The notes beneath the pieces are model-generated. The model did not search any database. It was not told where the DNA came from and saw only the letters and a list, made by a program, of their open reading frames with translations. 45,743 bases of DNA from a bacterium (GTDB lineage: Bacteria; Patescibacteriota; Patescibacteriia; UBA9934; GWF2-40-263), in NCBI GenBank assembly GCA_020057555.1, contig JAGVFR010000014.1, positions 1-45,743 on the forward strand, given 5' to 3'. Shown here one piece after another: positions 1 to 8,177 of the stretch. The translations under genes and the position numbers were made by a program. Numbering within the stretch: position 1 is the stretch's first letter; every line of letters begins with the position of its first letter.

Positions 1-224
1 ACAGGATAGGCCGCCCGAGGCACGAATCCTCGCAGACTGCGAGCTGTCTTCATGACAGGACTCGCGTCGCTGAACAACGCACCGATCCCTGATTTCGCGA
101 TGTCCTTTCCGGACTCGCCTTTGTCAGCCGCCCTCCTCATCGCACCTTCAACTGCGTCGTGCATTGTGTTCTCGCTAGCTTCTTCAGCCAGCTTTCTCGA
201 TAGTTCTTCTGCAAAAGTAGCCAT
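1..224 (-). CDS. Orphan protein, N-terminal part (cut by window start)
   Basis: An open frame reads from an ATG at 224 leftward off the window edge without a stop. The protein begins MATFAEELSRKLAEEASENT and is mostly charged/alanine helix, followed by a Gly/Ala/Ser segment. I do not recognise a family. The start is well supported: AGGAGG lies 8 nt upstream of the ATG, which is rare in this window, where most housekeeping genes have no such site. GC-rich codon choice also sets it apart from its neighbours and resembles the other orphan genes here. At least 74 residues are present. Confidence 0.6.
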   Translation of the reverse strand, partial: MATFAEELSRKLAEEASENTMHDAVEGAMRRAADKGESGKDIAKSGIGALFSDASPVMKTARSLRGFVPRAAYP

Positions 225-389
225 TTCCAAACCCTCCTGTGCGATACTTAAACCGCGCAAATGGTTGCTAATGAACCAGAAACGAACTAACAGCTAATTT
301 AGACAAGAAGTAACACACTCCCAGCCTAAATAACTGATTTTGTTTCCTCAATGCGCGGTTTTCCGCACACAGAAGAAGGACACTTTATA

Positions 390-1550
390 TCATATTTTTG
401 CAAAAATGTCAACAGAAAGACCGCTTTTATTACAAATTTCCTCGGTAATACGCGCACGGTCAGTATTTCGATTTAGAAGAATTGCGCCAACTAACTGCCC
501 TTTTCGGCCAACCAGTTGTGTAATACCACCTTCTTTAATAGACCCAAAAAGTCGTACTTCATCAGAAACTTCTTTTGAAACATCTCCGATAAAAATCACT
601 TCAAGTCCAAGAATATTCGTGGCATAAGATGAGACAAGTTCAAAAACAGTTTTATTTCCAAACATATTTTGCGCGACAACACGACCTTGCGCCATTGCGC
701 TCATCCAATTTCCCATTTTCAAATGTCTGTTAACAATCACATCAAAAAATTCAGCAACATCTCCTGCTGTATAAACATCAGGAATGTTTGTCTCCAAAAA
801 TTCATTTGCTCGAATTCCAGATTTTATTTCAATTCCAGATTCTTTCAGCCATGAGAAATCTGTTTCAATCCCTATACCGATTCCAAAAATTGAACTCTTA
901 TATTTCAGTTCCTCCTCAACGAAAGAATCCGAAAACAAAACGTTTTTTCTCAATGTGATTCCACTTTTTTCCAAATGTTGATTTACAAATTCAGATGGTT
1001 CGCGATCCAATATCCGAGACCAAAAATGTTCGCCACGAAACGACACACGAGTTGGAATATTAAAATGAGCGAAGAGATTTAAGTACTCACACGCAATAAA
1101 TCCACTTCCAAAAATTTCCCCATTGCAATTATTGTCACGACTGTTTAGAAGTTCCAAAAAATTGTCAGCGTCGCCCAAAGATCGCAAATAAGAAACATTA
1201 TGTGAATTTTCAAAAAGTGTTCTCGGCTCTCCCCCTGTTGCGATGAGTAGTTTGTCGTACTCAATTTCACGTCCATTTGAAAGTGTGACGAATTTATTTT
1301 TTGTATCCAAATGAACAGCTAAGACTCCTGCCATCCAATCAATGTTTTGCTCGCTATACCAATTTTCTTTTTTCAAAAAAACACGTTCACGTGGAATTTT
1401 TCCTTTTATATAATGAGGTAAAAGCACCCGTGAATAAATCGGGTGCTGTTCTTCAGAGATAATAGTGATTTCTGATGATGGATCGAGTCTACGCAACTCC
1501 TCCGCCGCAGTTGTTCCAGCAATTCCACCACCAATAATAACGTAATGCAT
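390..1550 (-). CDS. FAD/NAD(P)-dependent oxidoreductase (ferredoxin/rubredoxin reductase-like)
   Basis: Two-dinucleotide-binding-domain flavoprotein of the pyridine nucleotide-disulfide oxidoreductase class (386 aa). Seen: N-terminal FAD motif IIGGGIAGTTAAEEL, the YSRVLLPHYI segment typical of nitrite reductase/rubredoxin reductase relatives, ATGG near residue 105, a second Rossmann motif FGSGFIACEYL near 155, and the C-terminal FAD motif VYTAGDVAEFFD. No redox-active CxxxxC is visible, which fits a reductase that passes electrons to a protein partner. The likely partner is the ferredoxin 42 nt upstream in the same operon (inference). I chose the ATG at 1550, which puts the FAD motif at the extreme N-terminus; another ATG lies at 1565. 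Neither has an SD. Confidence 0.85.
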   Translation of the reverse strand: MHYVIIGGGIAGTTAAEELRRLDPSSEITIISEEQHPIYSRVLLPHYIKGKIPRERVFLKKENWYSEQNIDWMAGVLAVHLDTKNKFVTLSNGREIEYDKLLIATGGEPRTLFENSHNVSYLRSLGDADNFLELLNSRDNNCNGEIFGSGFIACEYLNLFAHFNIPTRVSFRGEHFWSRILDREPSEFVNQHLEKSGITLRKNVLFSDSFVEEELKYKSSIFGIGIGIETDFSWLKESGIEIKSGIRANEFLETNIPDVYTAGDVAEFFDVIVNRHLKMGNWMSAMAQGRVVAQNMFGNKTVFELVSSYATNILGLEVIFIGDVSKEVSDEVRLFGSIKEGGITQLVGRKGQLVGAILLNRNTDRARITEEICNKSGLSVDIFAKI

Positions 1551-1592
1551 ATTCGTTACACCCATTCGACAAGCTCAGGGTGTAAAACTTTT

Positions 1593-1859
1593 TTATATTT
1601 CAGGAAAAAGCTGAACTCCGTTTTCATCAAAAATAAAAACCGCAAGTGTTGGACAAGATTGCGCGGCAAGAAAAATGTTTTCCTTTTCATCTTCATTTAC
1701 TTCAATCCAACGTTCGTAAGTTCTACCATTTGGTTCTTGAGAATGATCAAGCACAACAGCTTTGTTTTCTTCATTGAGTTGAAATGTTTCTGGAGCAACC
1801 GTGACGCACGATGCCGCGCCAATGCACAAATCAGAGTCAACTTTGATTCGAAGTTTCAT
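1593..1859 (-). CDS. Three-cysteine [3Fe-4S]-type ferredoxin
   Basis: Small ferredoxin of 88 aa. The cluster motif reads CIGAASC followed later by CPT. In the usual single-cluster bacterial ferredoxin it would be CxxCxxC...CP. Here the second cysteine is alanine, leaving C-x5-C plus C. That pattern is known in [3Fe-4S] ferredoxins, for example those paired with actinobacterial P450s, so a [3Fe-4S] cluster is inferred. The conserved core VAPETFQL follows the first pair. It starts 4 nt after the nifU-like stop, so the two are translationally close, and it precedes the flavoprotein reductase. A longer frame runs upstream but would overlap nifU; the ATG at 1859 fits the family length. Confidence 0.85.
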   Translation of the reverse strand: MKLRIKVDSDLCIGAASCVTVAPETFQLNEENKAVVLDHSQEPNGRTYERWIEVNEDEKENIFLAAQSCPTLAVFIFDENGVQLFPEI

Positions 1860-1863
1860 ATAG

Positions 1864-2505
1864 TTATCCAAAATATTTTTCTTTATAAAATCGAATGAGT
1901 TCTTCAACGGCTGGTAAACAACTTGGATTTCCAATTCCAACTTTTGTTTTTTGCTGAACTTGCTCAAGTGTTTGTGCACCTTCAAGCACAGCAGTTTCAA
2001 TATCGTGATCTGTAACTTTGGCGATTGAATCTATAACACGCGATGCTTCAGCTATTATTTTATCAAACTGTTCTGTTCTGCGATAATAATCATTTATCGC
2101 GTCGCGTAGAGCCTTATCACACAAAACAGAACAATGAATTTTCCTTTGTGGAAGACCGCCGAGACGATCAATTATGTCTTGGGGTTTGAGTTTTCGAGCT
2201 TCATCAAGAGTCATTCCACCATTTTCAGTCACAACAACTGAAGCCATTGATGTTGAAGCGATCGCACTGCCACATCCAAATGTTCGCCAACGAAATTCTA
2301 AAATTCGTTCACTTTGTGGATCAACTTTCATCCAAACTCGAAGTTCATCACCACACGCAGGGGACCCAACTTTTCCAATTGAGTTGAATCTGCGTTCATC
2401 TATTTCTCCGTCTTCAATAAAATTTCGAGGATGAAAAAAATGATTCTTTACAATGTCGGAATAAAACCATGATTGTTTGTTGTCTTTACTGGTAACGTCT
2501 GACAT
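1864..2505 (-). CDS. NifU/IscU-like Fe-S scaffold with degenerate BFD-like tail
   Basis: Scaffold on which Fe-S clusters are assembled from sulfur delivered by the cysteine desulfurase encoded just upstream (213 aa). The N-terminal IscU domain shows its three cysteine sites: PACGDE, FGCGSAIAST and HCSVLCDKA. The C-terminal ~55 residues match the pattern of a BFD-like [2Fe-2S] domain (DIETAVLEGAQTLEQV, then VGIGNPSC), but the CxC pair is absent and only one cysteine of the final CxxC remains, so this tail probably cannot hold a cluster. The ATG at 2505 follows the nifS stop by one base; a start at 2529 inside nifS is possible. Confidence 0.88.
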   Translation of the reverse strand: MSDVTSKDNKQSWFYSDIVKNHFFHPRNFIEDGEIDERRFNSIGKVGSPACGDELRVWMKVDPQSERILEFRWRTFGCGSAIASTSMASVVVTENGGMTLDEARKLKPQDIIDRLGGLPQRKIHCSVLCDKALRDAINDYYRRTEQFDKIIAEASRVIDSIAKVTDHDIETAVLEGAQTLEQVQQKTKVGIGNPSCLPAVEELIRFYKEKYFG

Positions 2506-2506
2506 A

Positions 2507-3709
2507 TTAAGCAAAATACTTCTCATCAACTCGCACAGGACTTATCGAACGCAATTTTTCAACAAGAGGCGGAAGTGTTTCCAAAACGTAATCAATGTCT
2601 TTTTCTGTTGTCTCGTGTCCCAGAGTAAATCGAATTGAACCATGTGCAACTTCATACGGCATTCCGAGCGCGAGAATAACATGCGAAGGTTCAAGCGAAG
2701 CGCTAGTGCAAGCCGAACCTGTTGAAACAAAAACCCCTGCCGCATCAAGGTACAACACAAGCGCTTCTCCTTCAATATCCATAAACGAAATGTTTCCGTT
2801 ATTTGGCAATCTTGTTGTTGGATGGCCGTTTAAGCGTGTCTTTGGAATTGATTTCAAAATTCCATTGATTAGTTTGTCGCGAAGTTGAACAAGACGCTTT
2901 GATTCATTGACTTTGTCTCTTTGTGCAAGTGTCAAAGCTTTTGCCATTCCAATTATTCCTGCAACATTTTCTGTTCCTGAACGAAGCCCGCGTTCTTGTG
3001 ATCCGCCAAATTGGAGTGGTTGTAATTTAATACCACGTCTTACATACAAAAGTCCGATTCCTTTTGGACCATACATTTTTGAACCATTGAGTGTTAACAA
3101 ATCAACATGCAATCTCTCAACATCGAGATCCAAAAAAGAACTGGCCTGACAAGCGTCGGTGTGAAAAACAGGCCACGTATGTTTTTGTTCTTGACGATAT
3201 TTTTGAACGAGATTTCCAATCTCGCGAATCGGCTGAACTGTTCCAATTTCGTTATTTGCATACATGACCGAAACAAAAATCGTGTCAGGCCGAAGGGCAT
3301 CTGCTATTTGCGAAGCACTAACCAAACCATCGCGGTCTGGTTTAAGATATGTAACTTCAAACCCCTCTTTTTTTTCAAGTTGAATCATTGCCTCAAGAAC
3401 TGCATGATGTTCAATCTTTGTTGTTATCAAATGTTTTCCGTTTGTTTGATTCGCGCGAGCAAAACCAAGAATAGCAAGATTGTCAGATTCAGTTCCGCCT
3501 GACGTAAACAAAATTTCATCTGAACGCACATTCAGAACCTCTGCGATCTGACTCCGAGATTCGCTTATATCATCTTTTGCTTGTTTGCCAAGTGTGTGAA
3601 AACTCGAAGGATTACCATATTTTTCTGTGAGGTACGGCAACATCACCTCGATCACACGAGGATCAAGTGGTGTTGTTGCCGCGTGATCTAGATATACTTT
3701 ACGACCCAT
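2507..3709 (-). CDS. nifS: Cysteine desulfurase (NifS/IscS family)
   Basis: PLP enzyme that takes sulfur from L-cysteine for Fe-S cluster assembly (400 aa, full length). Seen: VYLDHAATTPLDPRV at the N-terminus, TSGGTESDNLAI, the EHHAV histidine, HTDACQASS, PLP-lysine region NGSKMYGPKGIG, GTENVAGIIG, and the mobile catalytic-cysteine loop STGSACTSASLEPSHV. The residue before the PLP lysine is serine where NifS/IscS usually has histidine (SxHK). First gene of the operon nifS-nifU-ferredoxin-reductase. A promoter-like TTGCAA/17/TAACCT ends 9 nt before the ATG, so the message may be leaderless. Confidence 0.95.
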   Translation of the reverse strand: MGRKVYLDHAATTPLDPRVIEVMLPYLTEKYGNPSSFHTLGKQAKDDISESRSQIAEVLNVRSDEILFTSGGTESDNLAILGFARANQTNGKHLITTKIEHHAVLEAMIQLEKKEGFEVTYLKPDRDGLVSASQIADALRPDTIFVSVMYANNEIGTVQPIREIGNLVQKYRQEQKHTWPVFHTDACQASSFLDLDVERLHVDLLTLNGSKMYGPKGIGLLYVRRGIKLQPLQFGGSQERGLRSGTENVAGIIGMAKALTLAQRDKVNESKRLVQLRDKLINGILKSIPKTRLNGHPTTRLPNNGNISFMDIEGEALVLYLDAAGVFVSTGSACTSASLEPSHVILALGMPYEVAHGSIRFTLGHETTEKDIDYVLETLPPLVEKLRSISPVRVDEKYFA

Positions 3710-3718
3710 AGTTCAGGA

Positions 3719-3747
3719 AGGTTATCAAAAAATGAAGCCATTTGCAA
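3719..3747 (-). promoter_or_regulatory. Candidate promoter of the nifS operon
   Basis: On the minus strand a -35 TTGCAA (3742-3747) and -10 TAACCT (3719-3724) are separated by 17 nt. Only 9 nt lie between the -10 and the nifS ATG, so transcription would start almost at the start codon. Confidence 0.45.
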
Positions 3748-3776
3748 GACTTCACCTTTGCTTCTTTTTCACTGTT

Positions 3777-4331
3777 CTACTTTGTTACTTCAATTCCAAA
3801 ATACATACTTACAGCCAAACCAATTACATAACCAATAAGCGCGGCCGCAAGTGAAATAACCATCATCTCAATTCCGCTTCTACACGCACTGCGTTTTGTA
3901 AACTTTGATGACCAAACACCTAGAAGAAAAAGACAAACTGCTGTAAGAGGAATAGAAACGACAATGGCTTTAGAAATTGGAAGAAAAAAATAAGATAAAA
4001 GCGGAATAAATCCTCCAATAAAATACAAAACACCCATCACAAGCCCTGCGCGAACAGGGTTTGAATCATGATTGTATATTTTGCCGTCAGCTTTATGAAG
4101 TGATTGTTCTGTTTCAGATGCTGATTTTGAGGAAAGATAACTCCCTGCCGCCATCGACATACTTTCCGCCGAAATTAAAACAAGACCAGAAAGAATCACG
4201 ATATATGTACTACGCGCGCCGATCGCGATTCCAGTGAGCGCACCAAGAGTTGAGACAAGTGAATCTTCAAGTCCAAAAACTATCTCGCGCATGCTTTCAG
4301 CAATAATTCTTGTAAATGCTCCTTTTTTCAT
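3777..4331 (-). CDS. VIT1/CCC1-family metal (Fe/Mn) transporter
   Basis: Integral membrane protein of 184 aa with five hydrophobic segments. The first carries a VIT-family-like motif (VFGLEDSLVSTLGALTGIA; classic members read G.NDGLVSTL.L..G), and the next carries SAESMSMAAGSYLSSKSASE, the characteristic second part. The cytoplasmic loop between (E/K/D rich, HDSNPVRAG) is short. The family moves ferrous iron or manganese. Its place beside the Fe-S operon and tRNA-Cys suggests iron supply (inference). I chose the ATG at 4331; a longer frame would run into the tRNA-Cys gene. No SD is seen, and the start lies 10 nt after the tRNA 3' end, so the tRNA transcript may serve as the leader. Confidence 0.8.
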   Translation of the reverse strand: MKKGAFTRIIAESMREIVFGLEDSLVSTLGALTGIAIGARSTYIVILSGLVLISAESMSMAAGSYLSSKSASETEQSLHKADGKIYNHDSNPVRAGLVMGVLYFIGGFIPLLSYFFLPISKAIVVSIPLTAVCLFLLGVWSSKFTKRSACRSGIEMMVISLAAALIGYVIGLAVSMYFGIEVTK

Positions 4332-4341
4332 AAAAAAATTT

Positions 4342-4417
4342 TGGAGGCCTGGGCCGGAGTTGAACCGGCGCATAGCGGTTTTGCAGACCGCCGCGTTAAC
4401 CACTTCGCCACCAGGCC
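4342..4417 (-). tRNA. tRNA-Cys (GCA)
   Basis: Full cloverleaf on the minus strand: acceptor GGCCTGG/CCAGGCC, anticodon loop CTGCAAA (anticodon GCA), T-arm GCCGG-TTCAACT-CCGGC, discriminator U73 as expected for tRNA-Cys, and an encoded CCA end. Confidence 0.95.
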
Positions 4418-4452
4418 GCGACAGAAATGTATCAAAATTTCCTAATTAAATC

Positions 4453-4476
4453 AAAACGACCCTTGCGGGCCGTTTT
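4453..4476 (-). terminator. Rho-independent terminator of the 3D-domain gene
   Basis: On the minus strand AAAACGGCCC-GCAA-GGGTCGTTTT forms a 10-bp stem with one G-U pair and a U-rich 3' arm. It begins at the stop codon of the upstream gene. On the plus strand the same pair would be an A-C mismatch, so it is built for the minus strand. Confidence 0.75.
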
Positions 4477-5098
4477 AAAACACTTCAATTGTGGCGTATT
4501 GAACACCGAACACTTTTGCGTCTGATTTCTCCTTCATCCAAATATCCATTTTGTAGTTGTAACGTTTGTTCATACGATCTTCTACATAGAAGACTTGGTC
4601 ACCATATAGCTCTGGAATACGCACACGAGTCCCAAGTGGCAAAAAGTTCGCGGCAACAACGTTTTCAATATTACGTTCACACACATCAAGCCCGGAAGCT
4701 GTGACACAAGGTGTATCGTCTGTTTGTGCTGGCTCTGAAGTGTACGCAGTAATTGGAACAAGGTAACTTCGACGAGGAGCCGCGTCAGGAGACAGTGTTA
4801 AACGACCGTATGGTCGAGTTTTATTTTGCATTGCCTCAATAATAAGACCTACTGTTTGAGTATCAAGATTCCTTTGTTCAAGTTCCATATCAGCATTAAC
4901 GATTGTTGGGAAAAAGACGTACAAACCAAGAATAGCTATAAAAATAGCTATGGAAGCATCGGCTGTATAACGCTTTATTGGAACCCATGTTTTTCGCATA
5001 GGCGAAAAGATATCTGAAATCCAATACCAAGCAGTACGCATAAAAAATGCGTCTTCCTCAAGTAATCTAATGAATTGTTTGATAAGTATATTCGACAT
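4475..5098 (-). CDS. Membrane-anchored 3D-domain (double-psi beta-barrel) protein
   Basis: Single-pass protein of 207 aa with an extracellular 3D domain. A transmembrane helix (ASIAIFIAILGLYVFF, ~residues 48-64) is followed by a linker and then the 3D core: VPITAYTSEPAQTDD, DTPCVTASGLDV, VVAANFLPLGTRVRIP, VFYVEDRMNKRY and DIWM. The two conserved aspartate-containing segments of 3D/MltA-like domains are present. In firmicute cell-wall proteins such domains act on or bind peptidoglycan; a wall role is inferred, helped by the divergent PBP gene. The start at 5098 has GGGGAG 9 nt upstream; an upstream in-frame codon lacks this. Confidence 0.78.
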   Translation of the reverse strand: MSNILIKQFIRLLEEDAFFMRTAWYWISDIFSPMRKTWVPIKRYTADASIAIFIAILGLYVFFPTIVNADMELEQRNLDTQTVGLIIEAMQNKTRPYGRLTLSPDAAPRRSYLVPITAYTSEPAQTDDTPCVTASGLDVCERNIENVVAANFLPLGTRVRIPELYGDQVFYVEDRMNKRYNYKMDIWMKEKSDAKVFGVQYATIEVF

Positions 5099-5132
5099 AA
5101 TAAAAACTCCCCGCGTTCTTGGGAGTGGCAGA

Positions 5133-5161
5133 AGGATACCATAAAAACGACTTTTTGTCAA
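5133..5161 (-). promoter_or_regulatory. Promoter of the 3D-domain gene
   Basis: Minus strand: consensus -35 TTGACA (5156-5161), 17-nt spacer, -10 TATCCT (5133-5138). It leaves a ~28-nt leader with an SD (GGGGAG). Confidence 0.65.
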
Positions 5162-5218
5162 TCTACTTATCAACAAAAAAAGTTGAAAAAGATATGCTTG
5201 TGTGCAGTGTTAAACACT

Positions 5219-5246
5219 TTGATTTATCACAAAAATCAGGTATTCT
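5219..5246 (+). promoter_or_regulatory. Promoter of the PBP gene (leaderless layout)
   Basis: TTGATT (5219-5224), 16-nt spacer, TATTCT (5241-5246). The ATG at 5247 touches the -10 and would lie upstream of the transcription start; the next in-frame ATG at 5256 is 9 nt beyond the -10. This favours 5256 as the real start. Confidence 0.55.
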
Positions 5247-5255
5247 ATGACAGTT

Positions 5256-8171
5256 ATGTCACACTATATACACAACACACAGGGTTGGAAATCACCAAAA
5301 TCCAGATCTTCACACAGACAACTCATAAAAAATTTGGTTCTGCTTGCAATCGCCTTAGGCTTTGCGGGTTCTCTCATGCTTGTTGGTTTGATGGCTTTCA
5401 TAAGTGGACAACTGCCAAACCCAAACAGTTTGACTGAACGTAGCATTTCTCAAACAACAAAAATCTACGACAGAACAGGTGAGCATCTTCTTTATGAAAT
5501 CTTTGGAAGTGAAAATAGAACTTTGAAAAAAGTTCAGGAAGGATTTTGTAAAGACGATAAAGACCTTGAGGTAGACAAAAACGGAATTCCACTTTTTGCA
5601 CTTCAAGCAACAATTGCGGCAGAAGATCGAGGTTTTTGTAAGCATAATGGGTTTGATATAAAAGGAATCGTTAGAGCGTTTTTGGAAAACCTGCGTGGTA
5701 ATCGTGTTGGCGGATCCACTCTTACTCAACAACTTGTTAAAAATGCAATTCTTTCAAACGAAAAAACATTCACACGTAAAATCAAGGAGCTAATGCTCTC
5801 TGTTGAACTTGAACGAAGGTACACAAAAGATGAAATCCTACAAATTTACTTTAACGAAATTCCGTATGGATCAACTTATTACGGAATCGAAGCGGCCTCT
5901 CAAAATCTTTTCAAAAAAAGTGTAAACAAGCTCACACTTGCTGAAGCCGCAACACTTGCCGCTCTTCCAAAAGCTCCAACAACATATCTTAATAATCCTG
6001 ACCGATTGCTCGCCAGACGTGATTATATTTTGAATGAAATGAAAGACCTTGGTTTTATTTCGGAAGAACAATTAACGTCAGCAAAAAAAGAATCAACGCC
6101 AGTTCAAATACAACTTATTAACATTGATGCGCCTCATTTTGTACTTTATGTAAAAGAGCAACTTGAGGAAAAATTTGGACAACAAGTTGCAGAAGCAGGT
6201 GGGCTTAAAGTAATCACAACTCTGAACTTTGATTATCAAAAAATCGCTGAAGAAGAGGTTAAAAAACATGTTGATGAAAAAGGTCCAAGTCTAAAATTTA
6301 GCAATGCCGCGCTTGTTGCGATTGATCCAAAAAATGGACAGATATTAAGCATGGTTGGGTCAAAGGATTACTTTGATGACACTATTGATGGCCAGGTTAA
6401 TGTGGCAACACGTCTGCGCCAACCAGGTTCAAGTTTCAAACCAATCGTATACTCAAAAGCGTTTGAAATGGGTTACACACCAAACACTGTTGTGTGGGAT
6501 GTTATGACTGACTTTCCAACTGTTACAGGAACATACACTCCGCATAATTACGACCTTAAAGAGCGTGGGCCTGTACGACTTCGAGACGCGCTCCAACTTT
6601 CACTTAACATACCAGCAGTAAAAATGTTGTATATGGTTGGAGTAGAAAACGCGCTTGATTTTGCAACTTCTCTTGGTTACACATCATTTGTAGATCACAG
6701 CGCTTTTGGTTTGTCGTTGGTTCTTGGTGGTGGCGAAGTGAAGCTCCTTGAACATGTAAACGCGTACGCGGCATTTGCAAATGAAGGCAAACAATTCGAA
6801 CCAGTTTCAATTCTCAAAATTGAGGATGCAAGTGGAGAAACACTTGAAGAGTGGAAAGAAAAACAAGGCAAAAAAGTAATGGATGAAAATACAGCGCGAA
6901 CTATCACTCATGTTTTGTCAGATAATAATGCGCGTGCGCCGGTTTTTGGCTTAAACAGTCCGCTTCAACTTGGAGACAGACCAGTTGCCGCAAAAACAGG
7001 AACAACAAACAACAATCGAGATGCTTGGCTCTTGGGTTACACTCCATCTCTTGCTGTTGGAGTCTGGGCAGGAAACAATGATAATTCTGAAATGACAAAA
7101 AGTGCTGGAGGTTTTTCTGCATCTGGTCCAATTTGGAATGCGTTTATGAAACGTGCGCTTTCAAATTCTCCAATTGAAACCTTTATCCCTCCTGTAATCA
7201 AAGCAATGGGGAAACCAATTTTGGATGGAAAACTTGCGGCAACAACTGTAATGATCGATAAAATATCTGGAAAACTTGCAACTGAATTCACACCAACGTC
7301 TCAAAAAGAAGAGCAAATATTCGCAGAATATCACTCAATACTCCATTACGTAGACAGAGCTGATCCTCTTGGTGCGTCTCCAAAAGATCCAAACTCTGAT
7401 CCTTATTACGAACCATGGGAAATTGGAATCAAAAACTGGATTACAAAACAAGAGAAAGAAACTGGAAAGAAAATAACTCAATCTGCACCACCAACAGAAT
7501 TAGATGATATTCATGTTCCAGAAAATTTCCCTTCTGTAAAAATATTGTCTCCACAAGACAACCAAACACTCGGAAGACAAATAAGTATTGAGGCTTCTGC
7601 TTCAGCACCAAGAAAAGTTTCGCGAGTTGAGTTTTATATTGATGGAGCATACTTAGGATCAGACGAAACATCTCCATATAAATTCAATTCAACACTTCCA
7701 AACACAATCGGACGAGGAACTCACTCGTTAAAGAGCGTTGTTTTTGATGATGTAGACAATCAAAGTTCAAACTCTGTGAGTATTCAAGTCTCTGAAGACG
7801 CGTCTGAAGGTTCACTAACTCTTATTGATCCAAAACATGGACAAATAATTGAACGAACATCGGAAACTTACGCAATCGTTGTCTCTGTAAAAAAACCTGA
7901 TGACTATAGTTCAATCAAAATTTATGTTGATCCATCTGGTCCCGAAGGACAATGGCTTCTTGGTCAACAATCAAACCCAACCACTGTTTTTACTACGTTT
8001 GACTGGACCCTTCCTCAAAGTGGAACGTTTGCCTTATTCGCAGAAGGCACAACAAAACAAGGAACCCAGTCGCAAACTTCTGGAGTTCTCATTACAATTA
8101 ATCCTCCGAGCTCAAACTCACCAACAGAATCTGATTTATTTATTCCTCAAAACGATCTGAATCTTTTTTAA
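5256..8171 (+). CDS. Class A penicillin-binding protein (PBP1A/1C-like) with Ig-like tail
   Basis: Bifunctional peptidoglycan synthase (971 aa). Order: cytoplasmic Lys/Arg-rich head, one TM helix (~residues 25-50), GT51 glycosyltransferase (catalytic EDRGF near 123, GGSTLTQQLVKN near 151, KIKELMLSVELE), then transpeptidase with SSFK (nucleophile Ser ~392), LSLN (SxN) and KTGTT (~580). After the transpeptidase, from ~residue 745, come two beta-rich repeats that look like bacterial Ig-like domains (VKILSPQDNQTL..., then LIDPKHGQIIER...), which may bind glycan or partners outside. The promoter position makes 5256 the preferred start, with no SD; an ATG also exists at 5247. Confidence 0.93.
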   Translation: MSHYIHNTQGWKSPKSRSSHRQLIKNLVLLAIALGFAGSLMLVGLMAFISGQLPNPNSLTERSISQTTKIYDRTGEHLLYEIFGSENRTLKKVQEGFCKDDKDLEVDKNGIPLFALQATIAAEDRGFCKHNGFDIKGIVRAFLENLRGNRVGGSTLTQQLVKNAILSNEKTFTRKIKELMLSVELERRYTKDEILQIYFNEIPYGSTYYGIEAASQNLFKKSVNKLTLAEAATLAALPKAPTTYLNNPDRLLARRDYILNEMKDLGFISEEQLTSAKKESTPVQIQLINIDAPHFVLYVKEQLEEKFGQQVAEAGGLKVITTLNFDYQKIAEEEVKKHVDEKGPSLKFSNAALVAIDPKNGQILSMVGSKDYFDDTIDGQVNVATRLRQPGSSFKPIVYSKAFEMGYTPNTVVWDVMTDFPTVTGTYTPHNYDLKERGPVRLRDALQLSLNIPAVKMLYMVGVENALDFATSLGYTSFVDHSAFGLSLVLGGGEVKLLEHVNAYAAFANEGKQFEPVSILKIEDASGETLEEWKEKQGKKVMDENTARTITHVLSDNNARAPVFGLNSPLQLGDRPVAAKTGTTNNNRDAWLLGYTPSLAVGVWAGNNDNSEMTKSAGGFSASGPIWNAFMKRALSNSPIETFIPPVIKAMGKPILDGKLAATTVMIDKISGKLATEFTPTSQKEEQIFAEYHSILHYVDRADPLGASPKDPNSDPYYEPWEIGIKNWITKQEKETGKKITQSAPPTELDDIHVPENFPSVKILSPQDNQTLGRQISIEASASAPRKVSRVEFYIDGAYLGSDETSPYKFNSTLPNTIGRGTHSLKSVVFDDVDNQSSNSVSIQVSEDASEGSLTLIDPKHGQIIERTSETYAIVVSVKKPDDYSSIKIYVDPSGPEGQWLLGQQSNPTTVFTTFDWTLPQSGTFALFAEGTTKQGTQSQTSGVLITINPPSSNSPTESDLFIPQNDLNLF

Positions 8172-8177
8172 CTACAT

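Noticed and set aside
52-297. Plus-strand frame of 81 codons
   Set aside because: It mirrors the minus-strand gene at 1-224, which has a proper SD and protein-like composition.
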